Origin: Micrasema longulum
Lineage: Eukaryota; Arthropoda; Insecta; Trichoptera; Brachycentridae
NCBI GenBank assembly: GCA_022494885.1
Contig: JAGVSM010001706.1
Span: 356,415 to 420,414 of the forward strand
Length of the DNA: 64,000 nucleotides
Direction of reading: 5' to 3'
This document shows, in pieces, positions 57,256-64,000 of the stretch (position 1 is the stretch's first letter; every line of letters begins with the position of its first letter). The notes under the pieces were generated by a model. That model did not search any database. It was not told the DNA's origin and saw only the letters and a list, made by a program, of their open reading frames with translations. The position numbers and the translations under genes were made by a program.

Positions 57256-57949
57256 TATATATAATGTTTGAATGCGGTTATTGCAGATATTGAGTCCCAA
57301 ATTGCGCAATTTTATACAGTTAGTAAATAGCGAACGTCAGCTGTGACCCGGATACAAAGGCCATTAAACAGCCTCTATCAGTAGGTTTTAATTAAAACGC
57401 TCTTTGTGATCGAGGCTGCGAAAAATGAACACCAAAAAAATCTATTTCTGCATTTTTTATATAAAAAACTTTAGCTCGGAATGTCGAATGAAAACTCCGC
57501 TGCAGATATCAGGAAAATTCCCTATTCGTTTTTCCAATAACATCTAGATTAACGTTACGCTCTAATTCATCGTAAAAGCGGGTTTCCTTTTTAAAAAATG
57601 TTGGGAAATATAACCGTTTCCTTCCAAAAAAGGTATATTTTTTATAAATTAGGGAAACATCGGAAAAACTCAATATCATTAAATAAAAAATCACTATGAG
57701 TACAAAACTAGCGGATATAATATTTTTTTATACAAATTCATTTGTAATTAAAAAAACTATCTTACAACTCAGATAAAAACAGTTGTTTTAGCAAAAGGCT
57801 TAAAATATTTTAATGATAAAGGAGGTTTTTAGGTCAACGATCTGATAATAATATGCATAGAAAAAACAATAACATACACTGAATGTGTATGTAAATATCT
57901 TCACAATAATTTTAATAATTCTACTTCGCCAGTTTATCAGAGAGAATTT
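57256..57949. other. no recognised gene
   Basis: The 5' break of the LINE lies at its right margin. I see no remnant of the missing Tc1 half here. Confidence 0.45.
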
Positions 57950-58145
57950 TCCAATCTATATCGCAGTATTGGCTATCTTTTCTCTCTAGTATCACAAGAA
58001 CCCTTTAAAATCCCATTCACTGCTCTATTTTTTTTGCCTCATTTTTCGTAGTATTGGCTGCTCGATTACGGAATAATCTGCCTTCTATTGTCAAAGACAC
58101 CGCTTCCTTATTTACAAGAATATTTTATATATTTGGCTCAGGGTA
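57950..58145 (+). pseudogene. LINE ORF2 C-terminal fragment, related to 6320-6835
   Basis: The plus strand encodes FFASFFVVLAARLRNNLPSI and VKDTASLFTRIF. The parallel segment at 6320-6500 reads FFASSFTVVAARL then NLPTNVRDAPSLFTF. Both are the end of a Jockey/CR1-type ORF2. Only this short stretch is recognisable. Confidence 0.65.
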
Positions 58146-58200
58146 CTAGATGTTTTATTTATTCTTGGAGATCCTGATGGATACAATATTTTAATGATGT

Positions 58201-58228
58201 AATAACTTATATTTCCATATAAGTTATT
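58201..58228. repeat. perfect 12-bp hairpin
   Basis: AATAACTTATAT (58201-58212) and ATATAAGTTATT (58217-58228) are exact reverse complements with a TTCC loop. It lies 42 bases from the hammerhead motif. It may be part of the same terminal repeat, or chance in AT-rich DNA. Confidence 0.6.
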
Positions 58229-58270
58229 AATTTAAAAAATACTTGGTACACTTCCACTTATTTATTTTGA

Positions 58271-58312
58271 CCAATTAGCGCTTTCACCCTCTAATGGGCA
58301 TCTTCAGACTGG
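58271..58312 (-). ncRNA. PLE-type hammerhead ribozyme, all core residues present
   Basis: On the minus strand: stem I pairs CCAGT (58312-58308) with ATTGG (58275-58271). First core strand CTGAAGA (58307-58301). Stem II pairs GCCC (58299-58296) with GGGT (58289-58286), the last pair a wobble, with an unpaired T58300 before it. Second core strand GAA (58285-58283). Stem III is minimal (AG/CT, loop CG, 58282-58277). Cleavage is predicted after A58276. Every invariant core position is kept, so the motif could be active, although a 4-bp stem II with a wobble is weak. No PLE protein fragment was seen beside it. Its loop and core differ from the 61516 motif, suggesting a different PLE family. Confidence 0.75.
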
Positions 58313-59800
58313 TGAATATTATACAGTGTAAGGGTAATTTATATAAAACCAAATATTATCCTAAGTGTAGGTACATTTAAAAATAAGTTGAAAAATATAC
58401 AATACGCAATATTGCAATGGAACAGAGTGAGACAAATTATTAAAACATGTGTTGGCGGCGGTGAACTTAAATAAAATATTATATTATAGACTATATCGTA
58501 GAATATTTAAAAAAAAATGTAACTTTGGGTAAAATTCATAAAATGGCAGTACTGTGTAAGACAGTCATTCAGTACTTGTTAACTATGACAAATTATGAGT
58601 CAATTTAAAATGCTTAAAATGTTCCGTTCCAAATAAAAGGTATTTAAAAACACTTTTCTGCTAAAATGAAATGTTTTGTAAAAGATTGAGTCAATTTATT
58701 GATTATTTTCGAGATTTGCGCCCACAAATATATGAAACCAAAATGTTTATATAAAGATAAGTTATCTATGTACATTTTACAAGAGCACCGACAGGAATTT
58801 CACATAGAAAAATGACTGTATATGTAGGCACAAAATATCAAAATAACAATAATATTAGGTTCTCAGGGTTCTAGATCTATTTCAAACACAGAACTTTATT
58901 TTTCATCCGCCTGGAAGCAGATTTCTTTCTTATTTATCTAGATTAATAGAAGATATATCAAATGCATTACCCTTACTTTGTTTGATTTATGCAATTTTTT
59001 CATCAAAACAAAACATGCGAATTATTTTACAATTACTCCGACCAAAAACGCTTAATAATTCCATCTAAATACGGGTGTCGTTGCAAAGGTCACGTTACAA
59101 AACATTGTATTTGAAATTCTGTCCAGCCTCAGGGCTGCGCCGTATCCGAGGGTTGGTCCTCACGTTCTAGCGGCCAAATTAAATAATAGGACACGAGTTC
59201 CGGCCGTGGGCCACCCCTTCCTTTTCCGGTTTACTCAGGTAAAAGGGGGAACTTAGAAAGAAAACTAACATGAAAACAGATAACAATTTAGAAGAAAAGT
59301 AAATGGACAACTATTTCAAATCTAATTTATTTTTGCGCTGTAAATGAACTTAATGAAGTTCTGTGATTTGATATTACATTTTATTTCTTCGGAAAAATAT
59401 AATCTTTAACAAATAGGTATTCTATAATAATGAGTACAAACGTTGCATACATCACTTACGTGATAATTGAAACTCTCTACTTCTATACCAGGAATCATCA
59501 AATAAACAGTGGACTTTTTAAATTAGCTAAATTTTTTACCCATTTTTACTTGTTAAATTAATTTGAAAATTCTAAATAGTACAATAAATAATGTCCTCTG
59601 TTGGCTCTTTTTTTAATCTGCGTTCTCACGCCGTCTTGGAAGGCCGTCGCCGCGGGAAGGTGAAAATTCTGGCTGGCAATTGGGTTTCCCGGAGGCATCT
59701 GGTAATGTCCATATGCTCCACTTAGAAGCGAATGTGGAAAATACGAATAATGTCCATCTCAATATGGACGAATAATTTTAACAATCTGCAGATAACTTTT
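58313..59800. other. no recognised gene
   Basis: Contains two GC-richer patches (59095-59270 and 59625-59710) with no convincing coding frame. A GTAAAAGGGG string follows CTCAG near 59233, but I could not find a matching exon. Confidence 0.45.
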
Positions 59801-60027
59801 GTCGACCTAATGGTGTAATGGTAAGCGCGTTTGCCTACCATACAAGAGGTTTTTTGGTACGATTCCCGACATGGTTGATATGAAATATTCATTTAATATA
59901 GTGTTTTTATACTAGAATATTTCACCTTCATGCAATAAAACAATATTAAGATACGCTGCAATTGGTTTACCAATGCAGTGCCCTATGCAATGTTAGATGA
60001 GGAAAGAAAAACATGATGATGATGTAG
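59801..60027 (+). mobile_element. tRNA-derived SINE, ATG-tailed family, diverged
   Basis: Head GTCGACCTAATGGTGTAATG, anticodon loop CTACCAT, B-box remnant GGTACGATTC, body TAAGATACGCTGCAATTGG with CAATGCAGTGCCCTATGC, tail ATGATGATGATG. Part of the body (the CTTACGCTTCAGG block) is deleted compared with 42640. Confidence 0.8.
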
Positions 60028-60394
60028 ATAATTTTATAAAAATGTGCTTCCATTTTTTAGTTGTTTTTAAATTCATTTTTTTTTAAGCAAAGCTTTTTGA
60101 GCTAAGGTATTATGCATAAAAATAGTATATGGACCTGCCATTATTATTTTTTTATTTATATTTTTACAATTTACATTATTATAAATGTTATTTTTTTTAA
60201 ACAGAATAATGTTTAAAATAAGTATAATGAAACATCCCTTAAATTGGTAATTTAAAATAGTTAACATAATATGCATATAAAAACGTAATAAATCTAACTA
60301 AACTCATTATCTGTGAAAACATTCTTAGCAAAATAAACTTAAATAATCATAAAAAACCAAATAAATTCATACAAAATTTCAAAAACAGGAACAA
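60028..60394. other. no recognised feature
   Basis: AT-rich; may include the 3' UTR of the LINE that follows on the minus strand. Confidence 0.4.
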
Positions 60395-60870
60395 TTATTT
60401 ACTTATTTGGCTTGGTGCGCAACCCACCTCTACTATCATTTTTTGAATAGCAATTTTATATTGAGAGTACTTACTAATTTTCCTTATGGACAATGAAAGT
60501 AGATTGTACACTAAACGAGTAGTAGGCCAATCCTCTTTGACTGAATGTTGTAATAATTTCAAGTTGTTTTGCAGCATCAGGGTGGATTATCTAGTAACTC
60601 TTGTATGTGTGTAATGAGTTATGGAAGATAGAAAATAATGTTTGTGTGCGTACAGTAACAGAGTTTTTACATAAAGTTGTTTGACAGATAACATTAAGAT
60701 TTGAAAATATACTGAGGGAGCTAGTTCGACTGTTATGATAGTTTTTATTAAAGCTTTTTGTGCAATGATTATTTGTTTCAACAATGTGTCATTTGCACAT
60801 CTCCATCCAATTATTCCATATTCCAAAACCGATTGACTGATGACAATTTATTTGTAAAAACAAAAACATG
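60395..60870 (-). pseudogene. Jockey/CR1-like LINE ORF2 C-terminal fragment
   Basis: On the minus strand: NRFWNMEYGIIGWRCAND-type start, in frame SVLEYGIIGWRCANDTLLKQ, then IIIAQKALIKTIITVELAPS, VYFQILMLSVKQLYVKTLLL and, after a stop, LKLLQHSVKEDWPTTRLVYN and IRKISKYSQYKIAIQKMIVE. The EYGIIxWG...QKxxIRxI...SxxxFxxLxIL pattern is typical of the C-terminal part of Jockey-superfamily ORF2. It starts just after the RT thumb motif, so the RT is missing, and stops show that it is inactive. Confidence 0.7.
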
Positions 60871-61032
60871 AGGCATGTAGGGCATCTTAATTAAATGAAT
60901 GGAAATTCTCTGATAAAATATTGTTAATATTTAAAGCATTAACTTTGTGTTCAAACATTTGACAAAATGACATTAAATATTTGTATATAACCACTTACCG
61001 ACTTTTCTTTGTCTACCGTCTATTCTATTATA

Positions 61033-61287
61033 AATCTTCAGTTTACGTTGAAAGATATTCGTGTTAAAGAACATATGAGGTGTCTTCACAATAATAGTTT
61101 CTCTAAATTCGCAAATCACCTAATCAATTTAAATCATGACTTTAATAAAAATACTGGAGTTAAAATCTTACATACAAATAACAAAGGGTTAAAAGTAAAC
61201 AATATGGAAATATTTGACATTAGGAAAGCTTTAAAAAATAATGTTCCTTTGATCAATAATCAAACAAACTTTCAATATAGTCCTTGA
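61033..61287 (+). pseudogene. PLE GIY-YIG endonuclease C-terminus
   Basis: The frame reads LKDIRVKEHMRCLHNNSFSK, FANHLINLNHDFNKNTGVKI, LHTNNKGLKVNNMEIFDIRK and ALKNNVPLINNQTNFQY. The spacing RxxEHxR...FANHLxxxxHxF...ILHxxxKGxxLNxxExxxI...LxNxQ is the C-terminal half of the PLE-specific GIY-YIG endonuclease. It contains the conserved Glu (ME in NNMEIF). The GIY-YIG strand motif itself and the RT are upstream and lost. Real sequence similarity begins near 61033 because the first residues (61009-61030) come from the inverted tail. The frame ends at a stop at 61285-61287. Confidence 0.8.
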
Positions 61288-61515
61288 TACGATGTTCCAC
61301 TGTAATGGTCACCCTATAAAACCTATTTAGCTAATCCTTTTCCTCCATCCCCTCTATTTTTTTCAAAAATTCTCAAACAAGATAATATTTTCATAATTCA
61401 ATCAGTGCATGCACTTATTAATCTGCATGTCGTGTTGGTTTTATATTTTTGTGCAACAACTATGGTTAAGGTGTATAGCGGTTTTTGCGTGATGGTTGGC
61501 ATGTTGGTTTAATTG

Positions 61516-61559
61516 GTGTCCTGACGAAGAGAAGGGTAAGTCTCGAAACCGGTAGACAT
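61516..61559 (+). ncRNA. PLE-type hammerhead ribozyme, complete core
   Basis: Stem I pairs GTGTC (61516-61520) with GACAT (61555-61559), 5 bp ending in a G-T pair. First core strand CTGACGA (61521-61527). Stem II pairs GAGA (61529-61532) with TCTC (61541-61544), loop AGGGTAAG, with A61528 unpaired before it. Second core strand GAA (61545-61547). Stem III is two pairs (A61548-T61553, C61549-G61552) with loop CG. Cleavage is predicted after A61554. It lies about 230 bases downstream of a PLE endonuclease C-terminus, as expected for a PLE terminal repeat. Activity is predicted, not shown. Confidence 0.85.
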
Positions 61560-61595
61560 AGAAAAGTCGGTAAGTGATTATTTACAAATATTTAA

Positions 61596-62159
61596 TAAAA
61601 ATTAGGAAAATTATTTATTTTCCTACTAAACCAATAAAAACGTATTCAAGTTATTTTAAAATACAAGCAACTACTTGAATTATTATAATGTCATTTCTTT
61701 TATGAAAAGCTACTAACGCTTCAATAAAAAAGCTGCAAAATTGGGATAAAGGTTTTTAATGAAATCCGTTGGATGTTTATTTCACATTTAATTTATTTTC
61801 TTGTCCAGTACCTACACATTCCCAATCCGATAAAACTATCCTACCGTAAAAGGGTTCAAGGAAAGTAAAATTCCAATGACACGGCGTGACATCGATTGAA
61901 TTAGATTTTTCGCAACCCTGTATCGAAGTTGTTTAATTAATCCTTTTCAATAAACATATTGAATTTGCTTGACTCTTACTGGGTATTTAAAAAAAAACAA
62001 CAAGGGTGGAACACGTTAGTTTTGGATAAAATAAAAAAAGTTTAAACACTGAGAATTTTTTTAACAGAAATCATAAGTCACATTTGCGTGGAAAATGCTA
62101 AAACAATAAATTATATTACGATTAATTAATAACTTAAATGATCAAAACGAAAAAACTCA
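61596..62159. other. no recognised gene
   Basis: AT-rich, with no supported feature. Confidence 0.4.
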
Positions 62160-62240
62160 AAATAATTTTAGCATATCCAAATGTTTATGGAAATGCTGGA
62201 TTTCAAAAGGGTTTTTTCTAAAATTATTAAAATACCTAGA
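62160..62240. repeat. family A single terminal repeat
   Basis: TTTAGCATATCCAAATGTTT then ATGGAAATGCTGGATTTC matches the family A left end. The sequence then diverges, leaving one terminal repeat only. Confidence 0.5.
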
Positions 62241-62814
62241 ATTTATGAGTACTCTTATCTTTTTTATTATATTGTGAAACGCTTATTACTCGTATATTTT
62301 CAATGATGAAAAGTTTTATGAAATAAATTTCATGACTTTCCTGAACTATTTCATCCAATTTTGAAAAAAATCGCGTCAATTATCTTCAAAATTTTAACGG
62401 AAAGATTAATGGATGTTTCAAAATGATCGCTAATTTCAAAACAGTCATTGTAAAGGTCTCAGAAAAAAGTTTTCGCCAAAGATTAATGTAGGAATAATCT
62501 CCGAAAGACTGAAAGGGGTTCCAGAAAGGAGCAGGCCTCGAGTTTTAAATTTGATCTTCTCGGATTCATAAAAGCTTTTGGTTTATATTGAATGTAGGCA
62601 ATTTTCTTTTTGAGATTTTCCATTTTCGCGAACCTGTTAAATAAACCATGACCAGATTCAAGATTTGAAAGAAAGTCGACCCTAATTTAATACATTTTTA
62701 AAGCTGTATGTATACCTCTTTTAACGGTATTTTTTTCAATCTCAGCACAAATACGAAATACATTATTTATGTTGGCACTTATTTTTTCTTTCTATAACAA
62801 ACAAAGTATAACAG

Positions 62815-63185
62815 GCAAGGATAACATTTTAGAGAAAATATATGGAAGTTTGGGCATTTACATTTTTATGACCTGTCATTGGCTGGTTCGAGTGGCCACT
62901 TTTCACATTGTGTAACATTCACTATTTTTCCTATGTTTAAACGTTCATATTTCTTAAATTCTTACATCTGATAATTGAAGTGAAGTTAAATAGTTAAAGA
63001 GTTTGAAGTTAAGCGGCCACTAAACCATCCAATGACAGGTTGTAAGCCCTGTAAATGCCTAGAGTTCCGTATTTATTTCTCTAAAATGTTCTTCATCCCT
63101 GTTGTAATTTGTTGATCTTGATAATTCACCATCGGGTGAAATCCAGTCTTTTGTCTTCAAACATTTGGACGAACTTAAAATATTG
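62815..63185. repeat. family A palindromic copy
   Basis: Both internal arms are present in opposite orientation: GGAAGTTTGGGCATTTACAT and GACCTGTCATTGGCTGGTTC on the left; CGGCCACTAAACCATCCAAT and TGTAAATGCCTAGAGTTCCG on the right. The right outer terminal repeat is also present (AAACATTTGGACGAACTTAA, ending 63185). The left outer repeat is missing. This copy shows the two-armed structure most clearly. Confidence 0.75.
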
Positions 63186-63577
63186 TTATATAACAAATAT
63201 TAGAATAGAGTGATTGGCTAATATAAAAATAAGGTATCAGTATGTACCTAATCATATTTTTGTAATTTATTATATTGACCTCAACGAATAAGGTATTTTC
63301 AATACAATATTTTAGTGCCTTCGAAGATTGAAATACACTATAATCAATGAATATATGCAGTACATGAACTCCCTCTCTAAACAGGAGCTTTTACTTTATA
63401 AGAGAGGTAGAAACGTTACAATTAATTATGTCGGTACAAAACATTTATAATTTTATACTAACACTGTCAATTTTTTTTTCCAATAAATACAAAAAAAATA
63501 AATAATATTTATGTTCCATTAGGTGCAAATAAGATTAGATATTTCACAAAAATTAAGAGGAATTAAATTTAATGTAT

Positions 63578-63690
63578 TGCAGACAAAGAAGAACGATTAA
63601 AAGAAAGGAATATAGGCATTTGAGGCTAATGACCTGTCATTGGCTATGAATCCAGTTCATGTCGTCAAATATTTGGACACACTGAAAATA
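63578..63690. repeat. family A deletion derivative
   Basis: GGAATATAGGCATTTGAGGC and GACCTGTCATTGGCTATGAA are followed directly by GTCGTCAAATATTTGGACAC, the right terminal repeat. The middle is deleted in a similar way to the 17290 copy. Confidence 0.65.
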
Positions 63691-64000
63691 TCGTTGAATG
63701 TAATCATTTTCAAATTGAATGAAATTATTTTCAAACAAATACTTACACATTAATTCGAGAAGACTTCAATTTTCTACTATGAACGTACAAATATATTAAC
63801 ATGTTTTTGAATAACTGGCTAGCATCAAATTCTTTACTTATAAAAGTAATCAAATTGTTGGAGTTTACTCAAGTTTGTTCAAAGTATTTTTTGTACATGA
63901 ATTAAGGCGGTTTTAAATTAATGTGACATGTTTTATCAATTAAATAAAAGAACAACGTGGCAATACATTCGTCACTGTTCAAATAAATCGTTTGAATATA
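63691..64000. other. no recognised feature
   Basis: AT-rich sequence up to the window edge, with no supported frame or repeat. Confidence 0.4.

Larger units (their letters stand above)
60972..61595 (+). mobile_element. Penelope-like element remnant bounded by an inverted repeat
   Basis: About 45 bases at 60972-61018 (AATATTTGTATATAACCACT, TACCGACTTTTCTTTGTCTA and so on) are the near-perfect reverse complement of 61551-61595 (GGTAGACATAGAAAAGTCGG onwards). Between them lie the C-terminus of a PLE protein and a hammerhead ribozyme. PLEs are known to carry terminal repeats with hammerhead motifs and often have inverted 5' tails; this arrangement fits. The reverse transcriptase is missing, so it is a 5'-truncated copy with an inverted tail. 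Confidence 0.82.

Noticed and set aside
59095..59270. GC-richer patch with CTCAG and GTAAAAGGGG strings, possible exon
   Set aside because: No continuous open frame with consistent splice phase could be defined.
17701..64000. CRISPR arrays, bacterial-style operons, origins or rRNA genes
   Set aside because: No regularly spaced identical repeats with unique spacers, no ribosome binding sites, no rRNA-like sequence. The genome is eukaryotic.

Overview
This is an AT-rich stretch of animal nuclear DNA, almost certainly from an arthropod and probably an insect. Tc1, mariner, hAT and pogo-type DNA transposons lie beside several non-LTR retrotransposon families. Short tRNA-derived retroposons end in ATG or A-rich tails, and the only good candidate for host coding sequence is a single GC-rich exon bounded by splice sites. 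The style of the SINEs and LINE tails, together with frequent TACCTAC-type strings, suggests Lepidoptera. That order-level call is inference. No bacterial-style operon, no rRNA gene, no functional tRNA gene and no CRISPR array was seen.

Layout. 0-11.5 kb: several copies of a long palindromic repeat (called family A here) with nested insertions, plus LINE fragments on both strands. 11.8-13.8 kb: a hAT remnant, an old tRNA-SINE and an inverted-repeat element. 13.8-25.4 kb: mostly unrecognised AT-rich DNA with a 4-unit tandem repeat, SINE pieces, a 325-bp inverted duplication and two LINE 3' tails. 25.4-38.9 kb: fragments of RTE-type and Jockey/CR1/L2-type LINEs, a mariner remnant, a degenerate hammerhead motif, a nearly full-length Tc1-like element and a small MITE. 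39.1-39.3 kb: the GC-rich exon. 39.3-50.4 kb: probably intron or intergenic DNA with three tRNA-SINEs and a GC-richer patch. 50.4-58.3 kb: a pogo/Tigger-like non-autonomous element containing a hammerhead-like motif, an RNase H-bearing LINE fragment, a second Tc1-like copy, a 2.8-kb CR1-like LINE abutting it, and a hammerhead ribozyme on the minus strand. 59.8-64 kb: a SINE, a LINE fragment, a Penelope-like element (PLE) with a complete hammerhead ribozyme and an inverted tail, and more family A copies.

The most interesting signal is a set of four type I hammerhead ribozyme motifs with very short stem III, the form known from Penelope-like elements. Two keep every core residue (61516-61559 plus strand; 58271-58312 minus strand). 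Two are damaged at defined core positions (32500-32543 and 51015-51057). One sits directly downstream of a PLE endonuclease C-terminus, and the inverted repeat of that element breaks next to the predicted self-cleavage site.

The genes do not form a pathway. The window is a record of transposition: hAT into family A, RTE-type and CR1-like LINEs into family A, and CR1-like LINE against Tc1. Most coding fragments are broken by stops or frameshifts. All family assignments are made by eye from motifs; no database search was possible.
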